From the NCBI GenBank assembly GCA_017883355.1, contig JADGNS010000169.1, positions 1 through 7,992 on the forward strand: a stretch of DNA of 7,992 nucleotides, given 5' to 3'. Source of the DNA: Candidatus Solibacter sp. Its GTDB lineage: Bacteria > Acidobacteriota > Terriglobia > Bryobacterales > Bryobacteraceae. The translations under genes were made by a program, and so were the position numbers. The notes beneath the pieces were generated by a model. That model worked only from the letters and a program-made list of their open reading frames with translations, had not been told where the DNA came from and made no database searches. This document shows positions 1-7,043 of the stretch, in pieces; within the stretch, counting starts at the first letter, position 1; each line of letters begins with the position of its first letter.

Positions 1-1775
1 CCGATGTATCCGACGACGTGCCCGCGCGCCTTCAGGCCGATGATTACCCGGTTCTTTTGCTCCGGAGACACGCGGGCGAAGATGGCGCCGTGCTCCGCCT
101 GGTAAGCCAGAGCGGCATCGTCCATCGCATCCACCTGGTCGCCCGTGACCATGAGGCCGGTAGGCAGCCCGACATCGTGGGCTACCTTCTGCGTCACGTA
201 CTGATTGTCGCCGGTCATGATGACCACGGATACGCCGTTCTTTTGGAGCGCTTCGAGGACCGCCACAATCCCTTCTTTGGGCGGGTCGAGGAATGCGGCG
301 AACCCGGCCAGCGTCATCTCCCGCTCGTCGGCGAGCGCATAGGCAGCCTGCTGCTCCACCTTCCGGATGGCGACTCCCAGGACGCGGAACCCGTCGGCGC
401 TCAACTTCTGGAACGTCTCCGCCGCCTGGGCGCGCCGGCTGTCGTCGAACGGTTGGGGAGCCCCGTCGACGGTGACGGTCCCGCAGACGGCAAAAACGCT
501 CTCCGCCTCGCCCTTGGTGATGAGAAGGCGCTCGCCGCCGTGGATTGTCACCACGGACAGGCGCTTGCGGTTGAAGTCGAAAGGGATCTCGTCCACCTTC
601 TCAAACTCCGCAATGGCAGGGTGCTCATGCTTCAGGATGGCGTCGTCCAGCGGGCTTCGTATGCCGGCTTGAAAGTGACTGTTGAGATACACAAGCCGAA
701 GGACTTCTTCGTTGTCTTGCCCGAGGACGTCTACGTGCCGGTCCAGCACGATCTCACCTTCGGTCAGGGTTCCGGTTTTATCGCTGCAAAGAATCTCCAC
801 GCTGCCGAAGTCTTCGATGGCCGAGAGTTGCTTGACCAGGACCTTCTTCTTTGCCATCCGCCGCGCACCCTGCGCCAGCGTGATGGTGATGATCATCGGC
901 ATCATCTCCGGCGTCATCCCGACGGCAAGCGCGACCGAGAACAAGAACGATTCCAGCAGCGGTCGATGTAAGACGATGTTCACCAGCAGGACGAAGAGCA
1001 CCAGCAGCATGATCACGCGCGTGATCATCATCCCGAAGTGGCGTATGCCGCGGCCGAACTCAGTCTCGGGCGGCCGCTTGGAGAGCCGTTGGGCGATCTC
1101 GCCGAAGGCGGTATCTTTGCCCGTGCGAACGATGACCGCGGTGCCGATTCCCGTCTGCACTGCCGTACCCAGGAAGACGCTGTTGCCGGCGTCGGCCATG
1201 CCGTGTTGCCCTGCCGGAAGATCGGTCGCCGCCTTGTCGACGGGCAGGGACTCCCCGGTGAGCGCGCTCTCGCGCACGTGCAGGTCCTTGGCGTCTAGCA
1301 AACGGGCATCGGCCGGCACCAGGTCGCCGGCATTGAGCCGGACGATATCGCCGGGGACCAGTTCCGCGGTCGGCAGTTCCAGTTCGTGTCCATCACGCAA
1401 AACCGCCGCGGTGGTGGCAACCTGCTTGCGAATATCCTCCACCGCATGACGCGCCTGAAACTCCACATAGAAGTTCACCACCACGCTGAGCAGGACAATC
1501 GCGATGATGATCGAGCCGCCGACCGGATCGCCCAGCACAATCGAGATGGCGCTGGCCGCCAGCAGGATCAAGACGAGGGGATTGCCAAAAAAGCTCAGAA
1601 AAGCGATCAACGCGGCGAAGCGCGACTCCCCTACCAGGCTGTTCGGGCCATGGAGACGCAGCCGCTGTTTCGCCTCGGCCGAAGTCAGTCCGGCCGGAGC
1701 CGCTTTGAGAAGGTCAAGCAGGTCCCGCAACGGCATATCCCAGAAGCGGTCCAGAGTTTTGTTTGATGGGTTCAT
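1..1775 (-). CDS. mgtA: MgtA-type Mg2+-transporting P-type ATPase, N-terminal 591 residues (3' end outside window)
   Basis: ATP-driven inner-membrane cation pump of the P-IIIB class, which imports Mg2+. The minus-strand frame is open from the ATG at 1775 to the window edge. Visible parts in order: an N-terminal cation-ATPase domain (about 10-50); two hydrophobic hairpin segments (about 55-80 and 86-103); the actuator domain with TGES at 173-176; two more membrane segments (about 249-270 and 277-298) with the transport-site stretch VGMTPEMMP (285-293); the phosphorylation motif CSDKTGTLT with Asp332; the nucleotide-binding domain with KGE at 421-423; then DPPKE (497-501) and TGDN (521-524). 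The frame leaves the window at HVVGYIG, just before the expected GDGxNDxP hinge, so about 300 residues and the C-terminal membrane helices are missing here. The TPEMxPM and LNSHFQ stretches match MgtA/MgtB rather than Ca2+ or Na+/K+ pumps. The next in-frame stop upstream is at 1803-1805, and no clear Shine-Dalgarno precedes the ATG. The upstream gap is too short for a long MgtA-style Mg2+-sensing leader. Confidence 0.93.
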   Translation of the reverse strand, partial: MNPSNKTLDRFWDMPLRDLLDLLKAAPAGLTSAEAKQRLRLHGPNSLVGESRFAALIAFLSFFGNPLVLILLAASAISIVLGDPVGGSIIIAIVLLSVVVNFYVEFQARHAVEDIRKQVATTAAVLRDGHELELPTAELVPGDIVRLNAGDLVPADARLLDAKDLHVRESALTGESLPVDKAATDLPAGQHGMADAGNSVFLGTAVQTGIGTAVIVRTGKDTAFGEIAQRLSKRPPETEFGRGIRHFGMMITRVIMLLVLFVLLVNIVLHRPLLESFLFSVALAVGMTPEMMPMIITITLAQGARRMAKKKVLVKQLSAIEDFGSVEILCSDKTGTLTEGEIVLDRHVDVLGQDNEEVLRLVYLNSHFQAGIRSPLDDAILKHEHPAIAEFEKVDEIPFDFNRKRLSVVTIHGGERLLITKGEAESVFAVCGTVTVDGAPQPFDDSRRAQAAETFQKLSADGFRVLGVAIRKVEQQAAYALADEREMTLAGFAAFLDPPKEGIVAVLEALQKNGVSVVIMTGDNQYVTQKVAHDVGLPTGLMVTGDQVDAMDDAALAYQAEHGAIFARVSPEQKNRVIIGLKARGHVVGYI

Positions 1776-1794
1776 GGGCGGACTTCGGGCTTCA

Positions 1795-1812
1795 TTGCAC
1801 GGCTAGTGCCAA
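1795..1812 (-). promoter_or_regulatory. Candidate sigma-54 (-24/-12) promoter for the Mg2+ ATPase
   Basis: On the minus strand the sequence reads TTGGCAC, five bases, then GTGCAA. The GG and GC dinucleotides are exactly 12 bases apart, close to the RpoN consensus TGGCAC-N5-TTGCA with one mismatch in the -12 box. Transcription would start roughly 10 bases before the ATG at 1775, leaving a very short leader that fits the lack of a ribosome binding site. The match is short and could be chance, and no activator gene or enhancer site is visible. Confidence 0.3.
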
Positions 1813-1900
1813 TCGCCGGGGGGCCTCGGATCTCTCGCCGCTGCCGGAAGCGTAAATAGTAGTACAAGCTCGGCAGTCCCCCCGGCAGTCCGAGTTACGG

Positions 1901-3139
1901 TCACTCCCCGTGGACCAGTTTTGTTCCTTCCGTCTTCCTCAAATCCACCAGCATCTCTTTGCCGTTCACGGTGACGCGGTGCCTGCCGTAGAATGCGCGT
2001 ACGGTGACTTTGCCCCCGCTCCCGGCGGTGCCCGTCCAGCGCGTCCACCACTGTTTCAGGACCAGGTCGCGATAGGCTTCCGCCGCCGGAAGCGGCGTCC
2101 AGTCCCGTTTGTAGAGGGACGATTGGGGAATCCAGTTGGCGCCTTCCCAGAAGCCCCACATCATGATGCCCTGCACGGCGGGATGGGCGAAGCAGATGCG
2201 GAAATATTGCTGGAGGTTGGCGGCTTTGGCGCGCTCTTCCTCGGGCGAAAGCTGCGCGTTGCGGTCGCCCGTGTAGTACTTGGAGCGCTGGCCCGGCATG
2301 TTGAACTCGGTCACCCGAACCGGCAGATTGAACTTCGCGAGCTCGTCGAGCGCCGATTGCAGGGCGGCGGGATCGAACGTGTCGCCGTGCAGGTGGCCCT
2401 GTACGCCGATGCCCGCTATCGGCGTGCCCATATCCAGCAATCGGCGGATATGTTTCACGTAGTCGTCCAGCCGATTCCCGGTCAGGATATCGTAATCGTT
2501 GACAAAGAGCCTGGCATTGGGATCGCCGTCCTTCACCCAGAGGGCCATCTGCTTGATGAACTCCGGGCCGAGCCGCTGCTCGTAGTAGTTGGCGTGGATC
2601 ATTTCGTTGTTGAGGTCGTATTCGGCGAAGCGGTCGCGGTAGCGGGCGCCAATCGCCCGGGCCCGCTGCTGGATCTCTAAGCGCAGCTCGTCGTCGGACA
2701 GACCTTTGAGCCAGGGCTGCACGCGGTTCGGTATGCCCCAGAATATGCAGTGGCCGCGCACGGGGATGGCTTGTTGATCGGCCCAGGCGAGCATGCGGTC
2801 GACCACGGCATAGTTGACCTGGCCTCTTTCCGGTTCCATTTCGTGCCATTTGAAGGAGCCCTCAATGACGGCGGCGTTGAAGTGGCTGGTGAAGATCTCC
2901 TTGAACTTCGCAATGTCCTCCGGTTTGGTGCGCCCGGTGAAAACCCCGGTCGGGAGGGTGGCGCCGAACCAGAATTCATGCCGCACCTGCTCGACGCTCA
3001 CCTTGGCGCCGGCGGGGGCCTCGATTACCAGGTCGCCCATGCGCAATTTCGCGATGGCGGCATCCAACTGGTCGGCCGCGCACAGGACGGAGGCGGCGGG
3101 CAACAGCAGAAGGGGAAGGACGGCATTCCGGAGTCGCAT
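1901..3139 (-). CDS. Secreted glycoside hydrolase family 10 enzyme (endo-1,4-beta-xylanase-like)
   Basis: Retaining glycosidase of family GH10, which normally cuts the beta-1,4 backbone of xylan outside the cytoplasm. The 412-residue protein starts with a signal peptide (MRLR, then a hydrophobic run to about 18, cleavage near 21-23). The GH10 barrel follows. Using family numbering from Cellulomonas Cex, the visible equivalents are K97 (K47), H130 and W134 (H80, W84), N178-E179 (N126 and acid/base E127), Q247 and H249 (H205), E278 in VTEFNM (nucleophile E233), and W328 and W336 (W273, W281). All catalytic residues are therefore present. Positions that usually shape the -2 subsite differ: ENxMK has become EGSFK, and the residue after WxxQ is changed. 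The last 40 residues form a short beta-rich tail, not a known carbohydrate-binding module. It is transcribed away from the neighbouring kinase across an 80-bp gap. The call of GH10 is firm; xylan as substrate is inferred. Confidence 0.92.
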   Translation of the reverse strand: MRLRNAVLPLLLLPAASVLCAADQLDAAIAKLRMGDLVIEAPAGAKVSVEQVRHEFWFGATLPTGVFTGRTKPEDIAKFKEIFTSHFNAAVIEGSFKWHEMEPERGQVNYAVVDRMLAWADQQAIPVRGHCIFWGIPNRVQPWLKGLSDDELRLEIQQRARAIGARYRDRFAEYDLNNEMIHANYYEQRLGPEFIKQMALWVKDGDPNARLFVNDYDILTGNRLDDYVKHIRRLLDMGTPIAGIGVQGHLHGDTFDPAALQSALDELAKFNLPVRVTEFNMPGQRSKYYTGDRNAQLSPEEERAKAANLQQYFRICFAHPAVQGIMMWGFWEGANWIPQSSLYKRDWTPLPAAEAYRDLVLKQWWTRWTGTAGSGGKVTVRAFYGRHRVTVNGKEMLVDLRKTEGTKLVHGE

Positions 3140-3207
3140 ATCGTATTCACTCTATCACCGCGATATGCCGGACAGGCAGCCGGTCTGGCGCCGGTGAAAA
3201 CGCAATA

Positions 3208-3222
3208 CACTGGAATCCAGTG
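3208..3222. promoter_or_regulatory. 15-bp perfect inverted repeat overlapping the kinase start codon
   Basis: CACTGGA-A-TCCAGTG is a perfect palindrome with 7-bp arms. The right arm contains the GTG start codon of the kinase (3220-3222). The left arm contains its only weak ribosome-binding match (GGA at 3212-3214) and part of a -10-like TACACT at 3206-3211. As DNA it looks like a dimer operator. As RNA it could fold only a 5-bp stem with a GAATC loop. It sits in the divergent GH10/kinase region and could affect either gene. Confidence 0.35.
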
Positions 3223-4296
3223 AACCTACTCATACCGAACCTGGGATCGACTTCGCTGAAGTATCAGATTCTGGAAATGCCGTCGGAGACGGTGCTGGCG
3301 AAAGGGCGCCTGGAGCGCGTGACGAACTATCGCGAGGCGATCGCGCAGATCTCGACGGGCGCCACGGCGATCGACGGCGTGGCGCTGAAAGCGGTGCATG
3401 CCGGACCGAAGTATCGCGGGACATTTGTGGTGGACGATGAGGTGACGGCGGCGCTACGGCAGTTCCTGCCGGCGGCGCCCGCGCACAACGCGATCTACCT
3501 GACGGCCATCGAGGCCTTTCAGCAGGCGATGCCCGGGGTGCCGATTGTGGCGGCGTTCGAGCCGGAGTTCCACGCGACCATGCCGGAATACGCGCGGCGC
3601 TACGGCGTGCCGTCCGGGTGGCTGGAGGACGGCGTGGAAAAGTACGGCTTCCACGGCGCCTCGCATCAGTACATCGGGGAGCGCGTGGCGGCGATGCTGG
3701 GGCGGCAGGTGAAGCTGGTGAGCTGCCATCTGGGCGGAAGTTCGTCGATGTGCGCGATCGCGGGCGGACGGAGCCTGGATACCACGATGGGGTTCTCCCC
3801 ACAATCGGGACTGGAGAACGCCACGCGCCACGGCGATCTGGACGTATTCGCGGTGCTGTACATGATGGATCGTCACGGGTGGAGCGCGGACGAAGTACGG
3901 CGGCAGTTGTCCAAGGGCGGAGGGCTGGCCGGGCTTTCGGGAGTGGAAGGCGGCGACGTGCGCGATCTGGAAGCAGCCGGCACCCCGCGGGCGGCGCTGG
4001 CATTGGACGTGTTCGTTTACGAAGTGAAGAAGACCATCGGGGCGTATGCGGCGGCGATGGGCGGTCTTGAGGCGGTAGCGTTCACCGGCGGGATTGGGGA
4101 GAATTCGGCGCGGCTGCGCGAGCAGTGCTGCACGGGGCTGGAGTTCCTGGGAATCGAACTGGATGGCGCCAGGAACGCGGGCGAAGGGGATCGCGTGGTG
4201 TCGGCGGACGGAGCGCGGGTGACGGTATTGGCGCTGAGCACCAACGAAGAATTAATTGTGGCGCGGCGGGCTTACCGGTGTCTGAGCGGCAAATGA
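3220..4296 (+). CDS. Acetate kinase family protein (divergent ASKHA carboxylate kinase)
   Basis: Cytoplasmic kinase of the acetate/propionate kinase family, whose members interconvert acyl phosphate + ADP and carboxylate + ATP. The GTG start puts NLGSTSLKYQ exactly where the family begins (NAGSSSLKYQ), so the start is well supported despite a poor ribosome binding site. At 358 residues it is about 40-50 shorter than typical AckA. Conserved relative to Methanosarcina AckA: N7, H89 (H123), H145 in YGFHGASH (H180), R203 in ATRHGDLD (R241), the TGGIGENS phosphate loop (289-296) and the terminal TNEEL (341-345). Changed: K57 for the substrate arginine R91, E114 for catalytic D148 in AAFEPEFH, A147 for T182, and G173 for N211 (CHLGGSSS instead of CHLGNGSS). 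Fold and family are clear, but acetate as substrate is doubtful, so no ackA symbol is given. No phosphotransacetylase gene is adjacent. A strong terminator begins just after the stop codon. Confidence 0.88.
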   Translation: MNLLIPNLGSTSLKYQILEMPSETVLAKGRLERVTNYREAIAQISTGATAIDGVALKAVHAGPKYRGTFVVDDEVTAALRQFLPAAPAHNAIYLTAIEAFQQAMPGVPIVAAFEPEFHATMPEYARRYGVPSGWLEDGVEKYGFHGASHQYIGERVAAMLGRQVKLVSCHLGGSSSMCAIAGGRSLDTTMGFSPQSGLENATRHGDLDVFAVLYMMDRHGWSADEVRRQLSKGGGLAGLSGVEGGDVRDLEAAGTPRAALALDVFVYEVKKTIGAYAAAMGGLEAVAFTGGIGENSARLREQCCTGLEFLGIELDGARNAGEGDRVVSADGARVTVLALSTNEELIVARRAYRCLSGK

Positions 4297-4299
4297 AAA

Positions 4300-4327
4300 A
4301 AGGGCGCTGCCGGCTGGCAGCGCCCTT
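4300..4327. terminator. Bidirectional intrinsic terminator between convergent genes
   Basis: A perfect 12-bp stem, AAGGGCGCTGCC paired with GGCAGCGCCCTT, closes a four-base GGCT loop. On the plus strand the stem is followed by GGTTTT, ending the kinase transcript. On the minus strand it is followed by TTTTTT-rich sequence, ending the M48 peptidase transcript. The stem lies within the 54-bp gap between the two stop codons (4296 and 4351), so one hairpin can serve both genes. Confidence 0.85.
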
Positions 4328-4350
4328 GGTTTTGCGGAGTGGATTACCGG

Positions 4351-5370
4351 CTAGCCGTCGCGGCGCTTCAGCGTGGGGCGCTCGTCCTGATCGGTCTTGG
4401 GCTTGGTGCCGTCTTCGTTCTCATCCACCGGACCAGTCGTGCTGCCAGGGGCGCGGCGCAGGCGCGGGCGGCTGGGATCCGTATTGGTATCGACTTTGCG
4501 GCGGTTGTGAAGCATCGAGAGGCGATTCTTCACGTCGTTGAATTCGCTGGTATTGACCACGTATTCCGGCTTCGCCACCAGGATCTTCTGGATTTCCACC
4601 TGCGCATTCTTGATGCGGGCGTCGGTGGGCGGGTGGCTGGAGAAAATCTTGGCCAGGGTACCGGGCTTCTTCTTTTCCAGCGACTGGATCTTCTCGAAGA
4701 AATCGACGAACGAGGTGGGGTCGTAGCCGGACTTGTAGAGATACTGCAGCCCCAGGTAGTCGGCTTCGGATTCCATGGCTTGGGAGAAGTGCAGGAAGCC
4801 CAGGGGGATGGCGACGCTGGCGCCTTGCCGGATGGCGTAACCGGCCCATCCGCCCATGAAGATCAGCGGGAGGGTGGCATAGTTGACGATTTGTCCCTTG
4901 GTCTGCTGCCTGGTGCCGTGCCTGGCGGCGACGTGCGCGATTTCGTGGGCCATGACTCCGGCCAGTTCGGATTCCGATTCGGCCTTGAGCATGAGGCCCG
5001 AGTTGACGAAGAAGAATCCGCCGGGAAGGGCAAAGGCGTTGACTTCCTCGGAATCCAGCACCTTGATGGTGAAGGGGACCTTGGCGTCGGAGTTGCGGAC
5101 GAGATTCTGCCCGACCCGGTTGACGTATTCGGCGATGATCGGGTCGTCGATGATCTTGGCTTGGCGCTCCACCTCCTGCGCCAACTGCTTGCCGAGTGCG
5201 ATTTCCTTTTCCAGGGAATAAAAGTTTACACCCTTGCCGACATCGCGGTTGCCGATTTCCTCGGGGTCTTTCTTTTTGTCCCCAGGCTTTTTGTCCCCGG
5301 CGAAAGCACCCACCGGCAACAGGCTGAGTGCGGCCAAAACTGCCAGTGGAACTCTGAAGCGAAGTTTCAT
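4351..5370 (-). CDS. Exported M48 family zinc metallopeptidase (BepA/YfgC-like catalytic domain)
   Basis: Zinc protease expected to work in the periplasm, where BepA-like relatives take part in outer-membrane protein quality control. The 339-residue product has a signal peptide (about 1-24, ending GAFA) and then a lysine/aspartate-rich linker (25-47). The M48 domain follows, with HEIAH at 142-146 (H142 and H146 as zinc ligands, E143 catalytic) and ESEAD at 200-204 (E200 as third ligand). The hydrophobic stretch between them (about 162-193) is typical of BepA-type enzymes, as is SSHPPTDARI at 244-253. After about 285 the protein ends in a charged, low-complexity tail rich in R, K, D and P. It has no TPR repeats, unlike the 487-residue E. 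coli BepA. AGGAG lies 10 bases before the ATG. The gene follows the proline-rich exported protein on the same strand after 102 bp, but it has its own likely promoter. Confidence 0.92.
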   Translation of the reverse strand: MKLRFRVPLAVLAALSLLPVGAFAGDKKPGDKKKDPEEIGNRDVGKGVNFYSLEKEIALGKQLAQEVERQAKIIDDPIIAEYVNRVGQNLVRNSDAKVPFTIKVLDSEEVNAFALPGGFFFVNSGLMLKAESESELAGVMAHEIAHVAARHGTRQQTKGQIVNYATLPLIFMGGWAGYAIRQGASVAIPLGFLHFSQAMESEADYLGLQYLYKSGYDPTSFVDFFEKIQSLEKKKPGTLAKIFSSHPPTDARIKNAQVEIQKILVAKPEYVVNTSEFNDVKNRLSMLHNRRKVDTNTDPSRPRLRRAPGSTTGPVDENEDGTKPKTDQDERPTLKRRDG

Positions 5371-5394
5371 AGTCCGAAAACTCCTGATAGCTAC

Positions 5395-5400
5395 ACTATA
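5395..5400 (-). promoter_or_regulatory. Candidate -10 element for the M48 peptidase
   Basis: TATAGT on the minus strand, 24 bases before the ATG and just upstream of the AGGAG ribosome binding site at 5381-5385. No good -35 hexamer is seen 16-18 bases further up (GCTCAC at that spacing), so this is only a partial promoter match. Confidence 0.3.
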
Positions 5401-5472
5401 CGCTCAAAGCGGGAGCGGTGAGCAGCCTATTTGTGGTACGCGCGACCCGGCGGACGGGTTTCGGTTATTTGG

Positions 5473-6207
5473 TCAGTACCAGCCGAGGCTGATGACCTTA
5501 CCCGCGGGGTCTACCAGGACGTCCAGGCGGCGATTGGTGTAGGAGTAGAACTTGCGGCCCTGGGCGGCATTGGCGGCGGCGACGGGTCCGTTCCAGAGGC
5601 GGCGGCATTCGTCCCAGGTGAGGCGCGGCGGATACACGAACACAGTGCGCAGGGCGCCGGACTGGAGATCGAAATCGAGTTCCACTTCCTTGTATTTGCT
5701 GGTGGGGTCGGCAAAGGCATAGATGGTGCCGTTTACCGCTTTCTTCTCGTCATAGGCCGGGCGGTGACGGCTGGGTTCGCCAAGCACTTTGCGGGCGTCG
5801 CTTTCCTTCCAGTGTCCGATCTGCCTTTTGCAGTAAACGGCTACCTCGGGTCCAATTTCCAGGCGAGGAGAGGGCTTCGCCGGGGCGGCAGTGACCACCG
5901 GCAGCGGAATAGGCTGGCGAAGGGAAGCATCCTCGACCAGTTTCCTGGGCAGTGGTGCGAGTTTGGCGACGGGCGGGATGCCCGCGATCTTCTTCAGGAC
6001 AGGCGTGTTCAAGGCAGGCGTGACCGGAGGGGGGCCGGGCAGGGTGATCTGCACGCTATCGGCCGGCTCGGACGGTCGCAGTACGGGGGGCAACTTCGCC
6101 GTACTGCTGGTTCCCTCGGGATTGGTCGCGGCGGGGTCGGCGGTCGCCCCACTCCCCACCAACCCGCCGGCCAGCACTGCCAGACACACGAGCCGGAGCC
6201 ACTTCAT
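5473..6207 (-). CDS. Proline-rich exported protein of unknown function
   Basis: I do not recognise a named family. The 244-residue protein has a clear signal peptide (MKWLRLV, hydrophobic run, ATA near 23). A proline/alanine-rich, probably disordered segment runs from about 24 to 118. A compact C-terminal domain covers about 120-244. This domain starts with IGPEVAVYCKRQIGHW and contains an LGEPSRHRP stretch (142-150), followed by predicted beta strands (YAFADP, EVELDFD, LRTVFVYP), and then TWDECRRLW and a final IYAF-like half ending in ISLGWY. The LGEP-then-strands pattern faintly recalls SmpA/OmlA (BamE-like) folds, but this is a guess. Cys126 and Cys201 could form a disulfide after export. 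GAGG lies 7 bases before the ATG, supporting the start. Export and placement upstream of an exported protease suggest an envelope role. Confidence 0.75.
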   Translation of the reverse strand: MKWLRLVCLAVLAGGLVGSGATADPAATNPEGTSSTAKLPPVLRPSEPADSVQITLPGPPPVTPALNTPVLKKIAGIPPVAKLAPLPRKLVEDASLRQPIPLPVVTAAPAKPSPRLEIGPEVAVYCKRQIGHWKESDARKVLGEPSRHRPAYDEKKAVNGTIYAFADPTSKYKEVELDFDLQSGALRTVFVYPPRLTWDECRRLWNGPVAAANAAQGRKFYSYTNRRLDVLVDPAGKVISLGWY

Positions 6208-6302
6208 ATTGCTGCCTCACGAATTCGGTAGAACTCAAGATGAAGTTATCCTAACCAACCGCGCGATGTCGCCTTGAATTTAGGCAGCAGGGAATTGTTT
6301 TC

Positions 6303-7043
6303 CTAAGTTAAAGCTGCCGGGCCGGCAATGTCGGACGGGTCCGGTGCGGCACTGGGCAGGCCGTCGCGCTGGCGGCCGGGGAGGCGCAGGTGATCGCGCA
6401 AAGCCCGGACGCGGATCTGAATCCCCTTGCGCGAGTAGCTGAGTGAACCCTGGTGGCGCAATTGGCTCATCTGAAGGTTGATCATTTCACGGGTCGTGCC
6501 CACGTAGTCGGCGATGACCTGGTGGGTGAGGGGTGGAATGTCAATGCAGCCATCGCCGGTGCGGGTGCCCATCCGATCGCCAAAGCGGAGCAGGGAGCGG
6601 ACGAGGCGCTCGGGGGTCTTGTCGAGGGCGAAGCTCTGCAGCCGAGCCTGGGAGTCCTGCCCGCGCAGGGCGAACAGATGAAGGAGGGCGATGCCGAGTT
6701 TGGGCTGGCGCTCGCATTGTTCCTCGATTTCCGGGATGGTCCAGGACACGAGGGAGGCATTGTCGAGCGCCACGGCGCGGCCGGAGAACGCGGTGCTGCC
6801 AAGGAGGGAACTCTCGCCCAGGAAATCGCCGGCACTGCAAATATCGACGACCGTTTCGGCACCGTCATGGAGGCGGCCGGTTACTTTCACTCGGCCCTTA
6901 AGGATCAAGTGGATGGCGCCCGGGGGATGGTTTTCGTCGAAAACAACCTGACGTTTGCGATAGCTGGTGGGGGCTTTTCGCGGAAGGTACATCAAGGCAT
7001 TCTCGAACTCGCGAGAGGGAGTGTTTTGCCCAGCGTTTTCCAT
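6303..7043 (-). CDS. Crp/Fnr family transcriptional regulator
   Basis: DNA-binding regulator of 246 residues. A cyclic-nucleotide-binding-like beta barrel covers about 25-125 (LILKGRVKV at 47-55, GDFLGESSLLG at 72-82), followed by a dimerisation helix (about 128-155). A Crp-type winged helix-turn-helix spans about 168-220 (LTHQVIADYVGTTREMINLQMSQLRHQG). The arginine and serine that hold the cAMP phosphate in E. coli CRP are not both kept: the equivalent stretch reads FSGRAVAL, with Phe in place of Arg82, so cAMP is unlikely. No FNR-type cysteine cluster is seen near the N-terminus. The recognition helix keeps Arg and Glu (R185, E186, matching CRP R180, E181) but has Leu for CRP R185. The ATG at 7043 is chosen because AGGA lies 5 bases upstream; a TTG at 7091 would add 16 poorly conserved residues. 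The effector is unknown. The C-terminal 25 residues are proline/alanine-rich. Confidence 0.9.
   Translation of the reverse strand: MENAGQNTPSREFENALMYLPRKAPTSYRKRQVVFDENHPPGAIHLILKGRVKVTGRLHDGAETVVDICSAGDFLGESSLLGSTAFSGRAVALDNASLVSWTIPEIEEQCERQPKLGIALLHLFALRGQDSQARLQSFALDKTPERLVRSLLRFGDRMGTRTGDGCIDIPPLTHQVIADYVGTTREMINLQMSQLRHQGSLSYSRKGIQIRVRALRDHLRLPGRQRDGLPSAAPDPSDIAGPAALT

Noticed and set aside
18..971. Long plus-strand open frame opposite the ATPase gene
   Set aside because: The minus strand encodes an unmistakable P-type ATPase over the same bases; this frame has no recognisable motif and is a high-GC antisense shadow.
1867..1896. Hairpin with CGGCAGTCC direct repeats after the GH10 gene as a terminator
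   Set aside because: Only about 5-7 pairs with a bulge, a large loop and no T-tract; too weak to call.
1803..2849. 348-codon minus-strand frame overlapping the GH10 gene
   Set aside because: It is the same strand in another frame, with Arg/Pro/Gly-rich composition and no family match; the GH10 frame has all the catalytic residues.
4294..4350. UGA of the kinase (and of the GH10 and proline-rich genes) as a selenocysteine codon, prompted by selC
   Set aside because: The kinase UGA is followed at once by a terminator and comes after the normal family C-terminus; the GH10 frame meets TAA two codons later; the third extends only about 22 codons with no conserved-looking sequence or SECIS-like hairpin.
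4339..5421. 360-codon plus-strand frame opposite the M48 peptidase
   Set aside because: The minus strand carries the signal peptide, HEIAH and ESEAD motifs; the plus frame is an antisense artefact of codon bias.
5431..6231. 266-codon plus-strand frame opposite the proline-rich protein
   Set aside because: The minus frame has a ribosome binding site and a signal peptide; the plus frame has neither and reads as low-complexity Gly/Arg/Ala sequence.
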